The notes beneath the pieces are model-generated. The model saw nothing but the letters and a program-made list of their open reading frames with translations. It was not told where the DNA came from and searched no databases. A stretch of 64,000 nucleotides of DNA, taken from positions 124,001 through 188,000 of the forward strand of contig NZ_JASHKQ010000005.1 in the NCBI RefSeq assembly GCF_030056795.1. The letters run 5' to 3'. The stretch comes from Rhodococcus sp. IEGM 1381 (lineage in GTDB: Bacteria; Actinomycetota; Actinomycetes; Mycobacteriales; Mycobacteriaceae). A program made the position numbers and the translations under genes. Positions 1 to 8,859 of the stretch are shown one piece after another (the first letter of the stretch is position 1; each line of letters opens with the position of its first letter).

Positions 1-101
1 ACCGGAGCCACAACGCCGTAGCCGAGACCGATGCAGACGTTGACGAAGGCCAACGCGTACACCGGACCCGGTACCGCCGAATCTCTGCGCAGCAACCGCA
101 T
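1..101 (-). CDS. MFS transporter, N-terminal fragment (cut by window edge)
   Basis: Only the first 33 codons lie in the window; the gene continues beyond position 1. The peptide begins MRLLRRDSAVPGP and runs into a hydrophobic stretch (VYALAFVNVCIGLGYGVVAP), which is typical of the first membrane helix of a major facilitator transporter. Its ATG (101-99) overlaps the stop of the upstream monooxygenase as TGATG, so it is the last visible gene of the leftward monooxygenase operon and is probably translationally coupled. The family call is inferred from the N-terminus only. An exporter or importer for the operon's substrate is plausible but not shown. Confidence 0.6.
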   Translation of the reverse strand, partial: MRLLRRDSAVPGPVYALAFVNVCIGLGYGVVAP

Positions 102-1390
102 CAGAAGGACATGAGATTCTCACGAAACATGTCGTGCTCGTATTCGGTACGGACGAGGCCGCGTCGTTGCAGCGCGGGAACGAGCCCCTCGGTGATCTCG
201 CCGACGTAGCGTCGGCCGATGCTCCCGGAGATCAGGAAACCGTCACCACCGACGAAGTCCATCGTCTCGCCCATCTGCTCGGCGACGGAATCGGGGGTGC
301 CGACGTAGTGCACGTTCTTCATGGACCAGCCGAGTGCCGCCTTGCGTGGGGTATTGCCGTAGGACAGGAAGTCGCCGAGTGTCGTCCGGTGTCCGTTGGT
401 GGAGAGTTCGGGAAACTCCTCGTCCAGTTCGTACGTCGACAGATCGATTTCGGTCAGTGCCGAAATGTGGCCCAACGCCGACTCGATGCGTGAATCGACA
501 TCGGCCGTCATGCGCTCCACCTTCGCGCGCGCGTCGGATTCGGTGTCCGCCAGCACGGGCTGGGTGATGAACATGATCTTGCAGCTGTCCGGATCGCGGC
601 CCTCCTTCTCCATCCGCATCCTGATGTCATCGCGGAACGCCTTCATCGCGGCCGGGTCCTTGGCTGCGCTGAGGATGGTTTCGGCGTTGCGGGCGGCGAA
701 TTCGCGACCCCGCGGTGAGCCACCGGCCTGGCAGATCACCGGTTCGCCCTGTGGTGAACGCGGCAGGTTCAACGGTCCACGGGATGCGTGGTACTTGCCG
801 CGGAAGTTCGTGACGTGGACCTTCGTGTGGTCGACGTACGTGCCGGTGTCCCGGTCGAGAACCATCGCGTCCTCCTCCCACGATGCCCACAGCTGCTTGA
901 CGAGATCGACGAACTCGTCGGCCCGCTCGTACCGCTGATCGTGTTCGGCGAGCTTGTCCATCCCGTAGTTCTGCGCGGCGCGGTCCTCGCTGGAGGTCAC
1001 GACGTTCCAACCGACTCGCCCGCCGCTGAGGTGATCGAGGGTGGAGAACCGTCGAGCGAGCAGCCACGGCGGGTAGAAGGACGTCGAACATGTCGCGATG
1101 ATCCCGATGTGTTTCGTCGACGCAGTCAACATCGGAACCAGCGTGACGGGATCATGTTTCGGCGCATACAGGCCGTACTTCAAGTCCACTCTCGACGTCT
1201 GTTCGAAGGCGTCCGAGACCATCGACGAATCCTCGAGCATGATGTAGTCGAAGCAAGCGCGCTCGAGCGACCGAGCGAAGTCGACGTGCAGCTCGCCGTT
1301 GGCCCACGTCCTGCCTTCGTCGCCGGCCCAGGTGGTGTTCCACGGCGGATTGGAGAAGTTGGTGAACCACCCCAGATGGAATTTGGTCAT
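101..1390 (-). CDS. NtaA/DmoA/DszA-family FMN-dependent monooxygenase (paralogue 1)
   Basis: This 429-residue protein belongs to the bacterial luciferase-like class of two-component monooxygenases, which use FMNH2 from a separate reductase plus O2 to oxidise their substrate. It opens with the subfamily signature FHLGWF (4-9). It then shows GRVGWNVVTS (124-133), RAAQNYG (137-143), RGPLN (204-208), PVICQAGGSP (217-226) and GGDGFLI (391-397), all on the flavin-binding face of the TIM barrel in this family. Its ATG overlaps the stop of the MFS gene upstream (1387-1390, ATGA). Of the five paralogues here it looks closest to the one at 5579-6892 (shared SSEDRAAQN). The substrate is unknown; family members act on NTA, dimethyl sulfide, DBT sulfone or pristinamycin. 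Confidence 0.93.
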   Translation of the reverse strand: MTKFHLGWFTNFSNPPWNTTWAGDEGRTWANGELHVDFARSLERACFDYIMLEDSSMVSDAFEQTSRVDLKYGLYAPKHDPVTLVPMLTASTKHIGIIATCSTSFYPPWLLARRFSTLDHLSGGRVGWNVVTSSEDRAAQNYGMDKLAEHDQRYERADEFVDLVKQLWASWEEDAMVLDRDTGTYVDHTKVHVTNFRGKYHASRGPLNLPRSPQGEPVICQAGGSPRGREFAARNAETILSAAKDPAAMKAFRDDIRMRMEKEGRDPDSCKIMFITQPVLADTESDARAKVERMTADVDSRIESALGHISALTEIDLSTYELDEEFPELSTNGHRTTLGDFLSYGNTPRKAALGWSMKNVHYVGTPDSVAEQMGETMDFVGGDGFLISGSIGRRYVGEITEGLVPALQRRGLVRTEYEHDMFRENLMSF

Positions 1391-2874
1391 GCCGTGCTCC
1401 TTGCTCTCGATGTGGGTAGATCACTTCTGTGCAGCCGAGACAGCTCGGCAGGTTCTTTCGGGTGAATTCCGCGTAGCCCTGAGACCGCGCTCGCCAGTAG
1501 TGCGGCGAAAGCCATGGCGGCCACGGCAATGACGAATCCTGTTGTCAACGAATCCGATCCGCCGTCCGGCAACATCGCGCTGTCGCCGGAGTACACCAAC
1601 TCGCGCAGCGCGGGCGGCAGTGCAGACACTGCGAGCACCAGCGCCAGGGCCGTGCTGAGGGTGACTGCAGTGTTGTCGAGGGACACCCGAAGACCGTTCG
1701 CCATTCCCGAACGGTTCGGCGCCACCCCGACGTTGATCGCCGCCGCATTGGCCGTCTTGAAGATCCCGCCACTGAGACCGAGGGCGAACAGCAGCACGAC
1801 AATGGGAACGTCCTCGGCCGGCCCCGCGATATGCAGGGCGAGTACCGACAGGACCGCTGCAGTGCAGAGGGTGGAGACCGTCGTCAACGTCCGCGTCGAT
1901 ACCCGAGTGGCCAGCGTGCCTGCGATGGGCGACATCACGGTGGTGCCGACGGCCAATGCGGTGATCTGCAATCCGGCGTGAATGGGACTCGAGCCTCCGA
2001 CGCTCTGCAGGTAAAGCGACATGGTTACCGCCACCGCGCCTTCCGCCATCGTCACCAGGAACGATGCGGCGTAAGCACTGCCACGGAACCTGTCCACCAG
2101 CAGCATCGGATCCACGATCGGATCTGCGGCTCGCTTCTCCCACCACCAGAACAGCGGTAGAGCGACCACGACGCACGTGAGCGGTACCACCGACTGCCAC
2201 GCGCCGACACCGTCACTGCCAGCACGATTCACCCCGTAGACCAGGCCACCGAGGATGACCATCGACCCCACTGCGCCGGCGTAGTCCAGGGCTGCGCCTG
2301 TCTTCGGCCGCGGTGTCCGGCGCAGCGTGAGCCACGCCCACACCGTCCCGACGACGCCGAGGGGAACGACGATTCCGAATACTCCACGCCACCCGACGGT
2401 TTCGGTCAGCACACCACCGAGCAGCGGTCCGATGGAGATGGCGAGCGACATGATCGTGATGTTCCAGCCGATGCCGATGGAGAGCTTCTGCGGCTCGAAC
2501 GCGTCGACGAGAAGCGCAGTGGTGTTGGTGATCACCGCCGCAGCGCCGATACCCTGCACGACGCGCAGCCCGATCACGACGTCCGGGTCACTCGCCATCG
2601 CGATGACCGCGGCGCTGACGGTCAGACAGGCCAACCCGGCGAGGTAGACCGGGCGTCGGCCGACGAGATCGGCGAGTTTGCCGAGCACCAGAATGAACAC
2701 TGCCGTGGTGAGCAGGTACGCGAGCATGAACCAATCGGTTTGCGCTGCAGAGGCTCCCAGTCCCGCGCTCATGTCCGGTAGAGCGACGGGGAGCATCGAC
2801 ACCGATACGAACGTGATGCTCATCCCGAGTCCGGTGACCGACAGCACGCGCCAGGGATACGAGTCGGGTCGCAC
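1387..2874 (-). CDS. MFS transporter, DHA2 (14-helix drug:H+ antiporter-like) type
   Basis: The 495-residue hydrophobic protein has MFS motif A (GKLADLVGRR, 65-74) in the first cytoplasmic loop and a motif-C-like GxxxGPxxGG stretch near 'SIGPLLGGVL'. Length and helix spacing fit the 14-TM EmrB/QacA class, usually exporters. It lies inside the monooxygenase operon: its stop overlaps the start of paralogue 1, and its start is only 32 bp from the stop of paralogue 2. Co-location suggests movement of the substrate or product of the monooxygenases; direction cannot be read from sequence. Confidence 0.92.
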   Translation of the reverse strand: MRPDSYPWRVLSVTGLGMSITFVSVSMLPVALPDMSAGLGASAAQTDWFMLAYLLTTAVFILVLGKLADLVGRRPVYLAGLACLTVSAAVIAMASDPDVVIGLRVVQGIGAAAVITNTTALLVDAFEPQKLSIGIGWNITIMSLAISIGPLLGGVLTETVGWRGVFGIVVPLGVVGTVWAWLTLRRTPRPKTGAALDYAGAVGSMVILGGLVYGVNRAGSDGVGAWQSVVPLTCVVVALPLFWWWEKRAADPIVDPMLLVDRFRGSAYAASFLVTMAEGAVAVTMSLYLQSVGGSSPIHAGLQITALAVGTTVMSPIAGTLATRVSTRTLTTVSTLCTAAVLSVLALHIAGPAEDVPIVVLLFALGLSGGIFKTANAAAINVGVAPNRSGMANGLRVSLDNTAVTLSTALALVLAVSALPPALRELVYSGDSAMLPDGGSDSLTTGFVIAVAAMAFAALLASAVSGLRGIHPKEPAELSRLHRSDLPTSRARSTA

Positions 2875-2906
2875 CCGCGTCGACGGGCCGACCCCTGCAG
2901 CGACGA

Positions 2907-4196
2907 TCAGAAGTCCATCAGGTTGTCGCGGAACAACTCGTGCGCGTATCCGTCGCGAATGAGTCCACGCTTACGCAGTTCGGGCGCAAGGCCGTCGGTG
3001 ATCTCGCTGATGTACCGCCGGTTCACGCTCCCTGCGATCAGGAACCCGTCACCGCCGACCTCGGCCGCGATATCACCCATCTGCTCCGCAACCGCGTCGG
3101 CAGTGCCGATCAGTTGGACGGACTTCCTGATGTCCGAGCTCGCCGCCTCGCGCAGGGTCATCCCGGTGGTGTTGGCACCGATCAGGGCCATCGTCCCCCG
3201 GCCCGCATTGGTCTCGACGGTAGGAATCGGCGCGTCCAGATCGAACTTCGAGAAGTCGATGCCACTCGCGTAGGACATCGAGGCCAAATTCACGTCGATG
3301 TTGCGGCGAAAGCCGTCGAGGATCCGCTCGTTCTTGTCCTGCGCTTCTTGCACGGTCTCGCCGAGTACCGGGCTGACGATGAACATGATCTTGCAGCTGT
3401 CCGGGTCCCGCCCCTCCACGACCATGCGAGCCCGGACGTCGTCGCGGTACGTCTTCATGGCCTCGACGCTCTCGACCTGAGCCAGAATGGTCTCGGCATG
3501 CTTGGCTGCGAAGCCGCGGCCTGCGGGCGAGCCGCCTGCCTGGCAGATGACCGGTCGGCCCTGCGGCGTCGGAGTGGTGTTCAGCGGCCCCCGGGACGAG
3601 TGGTATTTGCCCTCGAAATCGATGTTGTGGACCTTCGCGAAATCCGCGAAGACGCCCGCTTCTCGGTCGAGGCGAACCGCATCGGGCTCCCACGAGGACC
3701 ACAGTTGCTTGACGAGGTCGATCCACTCGTCGGCCATCTCGTACCGGTGATCGTGCTCGAACATGTCCTCGTAGCCGAAGTTCTGTGCCGTCCGAACATT
3801 GTGCGAGGTCACCAGATTGACCCCGGCGCGGCCGTTACTGAGGTGGTCGAGCGTGGCCGACGTTCGTGCCGCCATGTACGGAGGATGGAACGAGGTCGTC
3901 ATCGTGGCGATGAGGCCGAGACGCTCGGTGTGCTGACTCAGGATGGGCAGCAACGAATTCGGATCCTGCTTCGGCACCGACCGAGCATTGGCCAGCCACC
4001 ACTCGGACGAACCACCGAACGAGTCGGGTACGAACGCACCGTCCTCGAACATGATGTAGTCGAAGCCGGCGCGTTCGAGCGATCGAGTCATGTCGATGTA
4101 CAGCTCGGGGTGGTTCCATTCGGTTCCGCCCTCTCCCGACCACATCTGGTTCCACGACTGCACCTGCCAGCTCAAGAACCAACCAAGGTGGAACAT
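2907..4196 (-). CDS. NtaA/DmoA/DszA-family FMN-dependent monooxygenase (paralogue 2)
   Basis: This is a second luciferase-like monooxygenase, 429 residues, beginning MFHLGWF. It has GRAGVNLVTS (122-131), RTAQNFG shortly after, RGPLN and PVICQAGGSP (215-224), and ends with GGDGFLIAGS and a conserved C-terminal ELRKRGLIRDGY block. Divergence from its neighbours is spread over the whole length, so it is an old duplicate rather than a recent copy. It sits 35 bp downstream of paralogue 3 and 32 bp upstream of the MFS gene, consistent with one leftward transcript. Most likely it is a different substrate specialist served by the same flavin supply. Confidence 0.93.
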   Translation of the reverse strand: MFHLGWFLSWQVQSWNQMWSGEGGTEWNHPELYIDMTRSLERAGFDYIMFEDGAFVPDSFGGSSEWWLANARSVPKQDPNSLLPILSQHTERLGLIATMTTSFHPPYMAARTSATLDHLSNGRAGVNLVTSHNVRTAQNFGYEDMFEHDHRYEMADEWIDLVKQLWSSWEPDAVRLDREAGVFADFAKVHNIDFEGKYHSSRGPLNTTPTPQGRPVICQAGGSPAGRGFAAKHAETILAQVESVEAMKTYRDDVRARMVVEGRDPDSCKIMFIVSPVLGETVQEAQDKNERILDGFRRNIDVNLASMSYASGIDFSKFDLDAPIPTVETNAGRGTMALIGANTTGMTLREAASSDIRKSVQLIGTADAVAEQMGDIAAEVGGDGFLIAGSVNRRYISEITDGLAPELRKRGLIRDGYAHELFRDNLMDF

Positions 4197-4231
4197 GTCG
4201 GCTTTCTCCTTCCAGAATGACGGTGAGAGGT

Positions 4232-5545
4232 TCAGAATGCGCGAAGATTTTCGCGGAAGTGTGTGTGCTCGTACGACGTTCGGGTCAGTCCTCGACGCTT
4301 CAGCGCGGGCACCAACCCATCGGTGATCTCGGCGACGTAGCGCCGGTTCATCGGAGCTCCCGCAATGAGGAAGCCGTCGCCGCCCACCTCCTGCATGACG
4401 CCGTCCATCATGTCGGCAACGTCGTCGGGAGTGCCCACGAACTCCAGGGTGTCAATGGCGCTGTGGCCGGTGATGCGCTCGCGCAGGGTCTGTGTGCCGT
4501 CGCCCTTGAACTCGGCGAAACTGCTTCGGTGCCCGTTGCTTTCGAGATCTGCCGGCAACGGCTCATCGAGGTCGAACTGGCTCAGATCGATACCGGACAG
4601 GTGCGAGCGCCCAGCGAGAAGTCCATCGATGTTGCTCGACGCTGCATCTGCCCGACGCTTCTGCTTGGCTTTGGCCTCGGCCGTCGTCTCACCGAGGATC
4701 GGGGAGATCAGGTACATCACCTTGACGTCGTCTGGGTTACGGCCGGCCTCGGCGGCACCCTGGCGAATGTCCTCACGGTAGCGTCGCATCTTCTCGGTCC
4801 CATGGGGATTGGAGATGATGGCGTCCGCGTGTTTCGCAGCGAACTCCTTGCCTTTGTCCGAACCACCGGCCTGCAGGAACACGGGCCGACGCTGCGGGCT
4901 GGGGATGGTGTTCAGCGGTCCCCTCGACTTGAAGAACTTGCCCTCGAAATCGATCCGGTTGACCTTCTCGTGGTCGGCGTAGATGCCGCCCGCCGAGGTG
5001 TCCGCATGCACTGCTCCGTCTTCCCAGGAGTCCCACAGCTTGCACGCAAGCTCGACGAACTCGTCGGCGATGTCGTAACGGAGATCGTGCTCGGGCATAT
5101 CGAATCCGTAGTTCTGCGCAGCGCGAGTGTTGCTGCCGGTGACGATGTTCCAGCCGATTCGGCCCTTCGCGATGTGGTCGAGTGTCGACATCAAACGGGC
5201 GACGGTGTACGGGTGGTAGAAGGTGGTGGTCAGGGTCGGAACGATGCCGAGGTGCTTGGTGGTGTAGGACAGGATTCCGGCCAGGACGGCGGGATCGTGT
5301 TTCGGTGCCGCGGATGCTGTCGCCAGGTAGTACTCCATCGAACCCTTGTAGGTGTCCGAGACCTGCACCGAGTCCTCCAGGATGAGGAAGTCGAAGCACG
5401 CCCGCTCGAGCGAATGCGCCAGATCCACGTACTGATCGGGCATCATCCAGTCGGTCGCACCGGTACCCGACCACGGCTGGTTCCAGGACTGAACGCCGAA
5501 GCCGGCGCCGAGGAACCATCCGAGGTGAAATTTGTTGGCAGTCAT
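4232..5545 (-). CDS. NtaA/DmoA/DszA-family FMN-dependent monooxygenase (paralogue 3)
   Basis: This is the third paralogue, 437 residues, with FHLGWF (6-11), GRIGWNIVTG (128-137) and RAAQNYG (141-147). The usual QAGGSP is changed to QAGGSDKGK (225-233), replacing the loop proline. Its N-terminal region (GFGVQSWNQPWSG) resembles the rightward paralogue at 12030. It is followed by the paralogue 2 gene after 35 bp and preceded by paralogue 4 after 33 bp. Oxidation of a small organosulfur or amine compound is the family expectation; nothing here fixes the substrate. Confidence 0.93.
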   Translation of the reverse strand: MTANKFHLGWFLGAGFGVQSWNQPWSGTGATDWMMPDQYVDLAHSLERACFDFLILEDSVQVSDTYKGSMEYYLATASAAPKHDPAVLAGILSYTTKHLGIVPTLTTTFYHPYTVARLMSTLDHIAKGRIGWNIVTGSNTRAAQNYGFDMPEHDLRYDIADEFVELACKLWDSWEDGAVHADTSAGGIYADHEKVNRIDFEGKFFKSRGPLNTIPSPQRRPVFLQAGGSDKGKEFAAKHADAIISNPHGTEKMRRYREDIRQGAAEAGRNPDDVKVMYLISPILGETTAEAKAKQKRRADAASSNIDGLLAGRSHLSGIDLSQFDLDEPLPADLESNGHRSSFAEFKGDGTQTLRERITGHSAIDTLEFVGTPDDVADMMDGVMQEVGGDGFLIAGAPMNRRYVAEITDGLVPALKRRGLTRTSYEHTHFRENLRAF

Positions 5546-5578
5546 GATGTTTCTCCAGATACGAAACGAGTGAGAGGG

Positions 5579-6892
5579 TCAGAATTCGAGCAGGTTGTCG
5601 CGCAGATGATCGCTGCTGTACTCGGTTCGCATCAGACCTCGGCTCTGCAGAGCGGGCACGAGTCCGTCGGCGATCTCGCCGATGTAGCGGCGATTGTGCG
5701 GCTGGCTCCAGATCAGGAAACCGTCTCCACCGACCTCGGCCATGGCGTCACCCATCTGCGCGGCAACAGCATCCGGCGTACCGACCAGCTCCATCGATTC
5801 GGTTCGGTAGGCGACACATGCCTCGCGCAGCGTGCGGCCGTCGGCCCAGTTACGAAAGTTCTCCAGCGTGGACTGATGGCCGTTGGTGTGCACGTCCTCG
5901 GGCATCGGCTTGTCGAGATCGAACGTGGAGAAATCGATCTCCATGCTCGCCGACCAACCGACGAGCACTCCCGCAGGATTGGCGCGTACCGCCGCCGCTT
6001 TGCGCTCCTTGCGCGCGAGCGCATCCTCGTGGGTCTCGCCGAGGATGGGAGAGACCACGTACATCACCTTTGCCGAATCGGGATCGCGGCCGTGCAGCGC
6101 CATCCGGCGCCTGATATCGGACCGGTACTCCTTCATCGCTGCAACACCTTTGGGGAGCGCCATGATCATGTCTGCATGCTTGGCCGCGAAGTCGCGGCCG
6201 GCCGGTGAACCGCCGGCCTGAGTGATGACCGGACGCCCCTGCGGTGACGGCAGAGTGTTGAGCGGTCCGCGCGAGGAGTAGTACTTGCCCTGGAAGTCGA
6301 TGGTGTGGACCTTGGTGTGATCGACGTAGGTGGACGTCTCGCGGTCCATCACCACGGCGTCGGCATCCCACGAGTCCCACAGCTTCTCGACCAGTTCCAC
6401 GTACTCGTCGGCGCGGGCGTAGCGCTCGTCGTGCGGAGGTAGCGCGTCCATACCGAAGTTCTGCGCAGCGCGATCTTCGCTGGACGTCACCACATTCCAC
6501 CCGATGCGCCCAGAGGACAGGTGATCGAGCGAGGAGATCGAGCGGGCGAGCATGTAAGGCGGATAGAAGGACGTCGATGCGGTCAATGCGATACCGAGAT
6601 GACTGGTGGCCCGGGTGAGCAGGGGAGCCAACGCCATCGGATCACCCTTGGGTGCCCAACCGCCCGTCTTCAGGGTCGCTTCCGAACTGCCACCGTACGT
6701 ATCGGACACCATCGACGAATCCTCGAGGAGCAGGAAGTCGAAGCACGCGCGCTCGAGTGTTTTGGCGAACTCGACGTAGAAGTCTCCGTTCAGCCAGTCC
6801 CCACTGTCGGAACCCTCGAACGCGGTGTTCCAGGACGTCGGTACGAAGCTGCCGAACCAACCGAGATGAAATCTGTTGTCTGTCATAGTCAC
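5579..6892 (-). CDS. NtaA/DmoA/DszA-family FMN-dependent monooxygenase (paralogue 4)
   Basis: This 437-residue paralogue is the first gene of the four-monooxygenase leftward group. It shows FHLGWF (8-13), GRIGWNVVTS (128-137), RAAQNFG (141-147), RGPLN and a QAGGSPAGR block; a QPHNRR insertion replaces the shorter loop after GGDGFLI. The GTG at 6892 is chosen because GAGG lies seven bases upstream; an ATG six bases further in is the alternative. The 177-bp gap upstream holds a long hairpin (7009-7057), so this group may have its own promoter or be an attenuated continuation of the ABC operon. Confidence 0.92.
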   Translation of the reverse strand: MTMTDNRFHLGWFGSFVPTSWNTAFEGSDSGDWLNGDFYVEFAKTLERACFDFLLLEDSSMVSDTYGGSSEATLKTGGWAPKGDPMALAPLLTRATSHLGIALTASTSFYPPYMLARSISSLDHLSSGRIGWNVVTSSEDRAAQNFGMDALPPHDERYARADEYVELVEKLWDSWDADAVVMDRETSTYVDHTKVHTIDFQGKYYSSRGPLNTLPSPQGRPVITQAGGSPAGRDFAAKHADMIMALPKGVAAMKEYRSDIRRRMALHGRDPDSAKVMYVVSPILGETHEDALARKERKAAAVRANPAGVLVGWSASMEIDFSTFDLDKPMPEDVHTNGHQSTLENFRNWADGRTLREACVAYRTESMELVGTPDAVAAQMGDAMAEVGGDGFLIWSQPHNRRYIGEIADGLVPALQSRGLMRTEYSSDHLRDNLLEF

Positions 6893-7008
6893 ATTCGTTC
6901 CTCGCTGGTCATTCTTCCTCGATATCGGTCAACTACACCGCGCGGATGTTTCGCCCGGCCGCGTTCTCGGTAGCCGTCGGATTTCGCCGCGGATCGCGGG
7001 TGTTTCCC

Positions 7009-7057
7009 CACGTAGTTCGGTCGGGAAGTCCGATATGACCACCGACCGAACTACGTG
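7009..7057. terminator. Long perfect inverted repeat between ABC operon and monooxygenase group
   Basis: Two perfect 16-base arms, CACGTAGTTCGGTCGG (7009-7024) and its complement (7042-7057), are separated by 17 bases. The stem starts 12 bp after the stop of the substrate-binding protein gene, on the transcript leading to paralogue 4. No T-run follows on the leftward strand (GGGGAAACAC), so it could be a factor-assisted terminator, a processing or stability hairpin, or a binding site. Confidence 0.6.
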
Positions 7058-7069
7058 CGGGAGTGCGCT

Positions 7070-8725
7070 CTACGAACCGAGCGTCAGATTGGAGTAGTCG
7101 ATCCGGAAGTCGGTGCGCTGTACGAACCCACCGATACCGGCCTCGAGTGCCACCGACGGCCGCACCCTGGCGATGAAGACGTAGGGAGCCTGCTCGGTCA
7201 TGCGTAGCTCTGCCTCGTTCCAGAACACCCCGGCCTCGGGGCTGAGGGCGTCGCCCGCGTTCAGCCCCTGGTCGACCATCGCGAGAAACTCCGGGTCGTT
7301 CCACAGCGCCACATTGGAGCCGCCGCCGGGCTGCGTGAGCAACTGGAGGGAATACGGCGGAGTCATCGTCACCGATGCACCGATACTCAAGCTGGCCTGC
7401 ACCTTTCCGGCCAAGGTGTCGGCATTGAGCTGCGCTGCAGGTAGTTCCGCGATGGTGACATCTATTCCGGCTTCAGCGGCAAAGGACTGAATCTGAATTG
7501 CCGTGTCCTGAGCGGCGGGGAGCTGATTGTTGACACTGAGGGTGAACGAGAGACCATCGGTCAAGCCGGCGTCCGCCAGCAGGGACTTGGCTCGCTCGGG
7601 GTCGCTGTCGTACTGGGGAAGATCGCTCCCGTCCCAGTTCGGTGCCTTGTCGTCGAGTACGTGGTTGTACTTGTATGCCCTGTCGAAGAAGACGTCGGAC
7701 ATGATCTGGTCGTACGGGATCGCGTATGCCATCGCCTGGCGAACACGCACGTCGTCGAACGGCGCAGTGGTGGTGTTCATCGAGAACAACAGGTACTGAT
7801 TCGAGGTCGTCGTCGGGACGGTCACCGCGTCGTTGCTCTCCAACGTCGCCTGGTCCGACGAGCGCAACGCCAGCGCGACATCTGCGTCGCCGCGCGTGAC
7901 CATGTTCGCTCTCGTCGCGGGGTCGGCCACAACGCGTCGGATGATGCGCTTCACCTCGGGCTCACCGAGCACGAAGTTGGGGTTCGCCGTCATGACGATC
8001 TCCTGGCCGGGAGTGACGGACTCCAACATGTATGCGCCGTAGCCGAAGTTGCCGCGCATCATGTCCTCGGCACCCCACGCGACGGCATACGGATCCTCGG
8101 GAGTCGAGTTCTCGATGAGGTAGTTGCTGTCGTAGATCGACCCGATGTTCTCGGCCAGGTTGGCGAGCAGGGTCAGTCCGTAGCCGGCCTTCTCCACGGT
8201 GAAGCTGACGGTGTAGTCGTCGACCTTCTTGATCTGGGTCGCCGGGTCGGTCAACATCGGCTTGTAGTATCCGGCCATACCGCCACCCGGGGTGGCGAAC
8301 TTGCGCTCGAAAGACCACAGCACGTCATCGGCGTCGAGCTCGTTGCCGTGCTCGCTCATCACGCCCTTCTCGAGGGAGAAGGTGTAGACGAGCTGGTCCG
8401 GGCTCACCTCGTAGCCCTCCGCCAGGTACGGCTCGAAGTTGTAGTAGTCCTGAACCAGCGCATCCGAGCCGTCCTCCTCGACGTACGGCTTGCGAATCAA
8501 CTGCGCGTGCATGTTGTTGGTGACGTCCTGATTGTCGGTGCCTGCGGTGTAGCCGTAATCGCGCACCACATTCGACGCCTGATCCGGTGTCACCACGACG
8601 ATTTCACCGCTCGCCGACGCCGAGGACTCGGTGCCGCCGTCCGAGCACGCGCTCAATGCGAGGGCACCGACGAGCAACGGGACCGTCCACCTGAGTCCGA
8701 TGGAAAGACGATGAGAGGTTTTCAC
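7070..8725 (-). CDS. ABC importer substrate-binding lipoprotein, peptide/nickel (SBP_bac_5) family
   Basis: The 551-residue protein has an N-terminal signal with lipobox LSAC (Cys27), so it is expected to be lipid-anchored on the outer face of the membrane. The body matches extracellular solute-binding family 5 (DppA/OppA-like), including the hallmark run of 'YTFSLEKGVM...DADDVLWSFERK' and a C-terminal 'APYVFIARV' segment. The start is a GTG at 8725 with AAGGAG 11 bases upstream. It is the last gene of the ABC transporter group 7070-11611, 134 bp after the permease gene. Ligands in this family include peptides, nickel chelates, opines and other small organics; the flavin monooxygenase neighbours suggest a non-peptide ligand. 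Confidence 0.92.
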   Translation of the reverse strand: MKTSHRLSIGLRWTVPLLVGALALSACSDGGTESSASASGEIVVVTPDQASNVVRDYGYTAGTDNQDVTNNMHAQLIRKPYVEEDGSDALVQDYYNFEPYLAEGYEVSPDQLVYTFSLEKGVMSEHGNELDADDVLWSFERKFATPGGGMAGYYKPMLTDPATQIKKVDDYTVSFTVEKAGYGLTLLANLAENIGSIYDSNYLIENSTPEDPYAVAWGAEDMMRGNFGYGAYMLESVTPGQEIVMTANPNFVLGEPEVKRIIRRVVADPATRANMVTRGDADVALALRSSDQATLESNDAVTVPTTTSNQYLLFSMNTTTAPFDDVRVRQAMAYAIPYDQIMSDVFFDRAYKYNHVLDDKAPNWDGSDLPQYDSDPERAKSLLADAGLTDGLSFTLSVNNQLPAAQDTAIQIQSFAAEAGIDVTIAELPAAQLNADTLAGKVQASLSIGASVTMTPPYSLQLLTQPGGGSNVALWNDPEFLAMVDQGLNAGDALSPEAGVFWNEAELRMTEQAPYVFIARVRPSVALEAGIGGFVQRTDFRIDYSNLTLGS

Positions 8726-8859
8726 GAGGGTTTGTTCTCCTTCTTCGGTGCACGAGTGCAGGTGTCATCGCCGGTCGAGCCGGTGGCGTCGATCGCGGGA
8801 GATACTGGACGAGAGAGGGTTTCGCGGACCGCACTGTCCGTTGTGGAAGCTGGCCGCTG

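Noticed and set aside
2940..4220. Long plus-strand open frame (about 426 codons)
   Set aside because: It is antisense to monooxygenase 2; such frames are common in high-GC DNA opposite real genes.
4217..6208. Very long plus-strand open frame (over 600 codons)
   Set aside because: It is antisense to monooxygenases 3 and 4, its translation is Arg/His/Gly-rich with no domain, and the minus-strand genes show clear family conservation.
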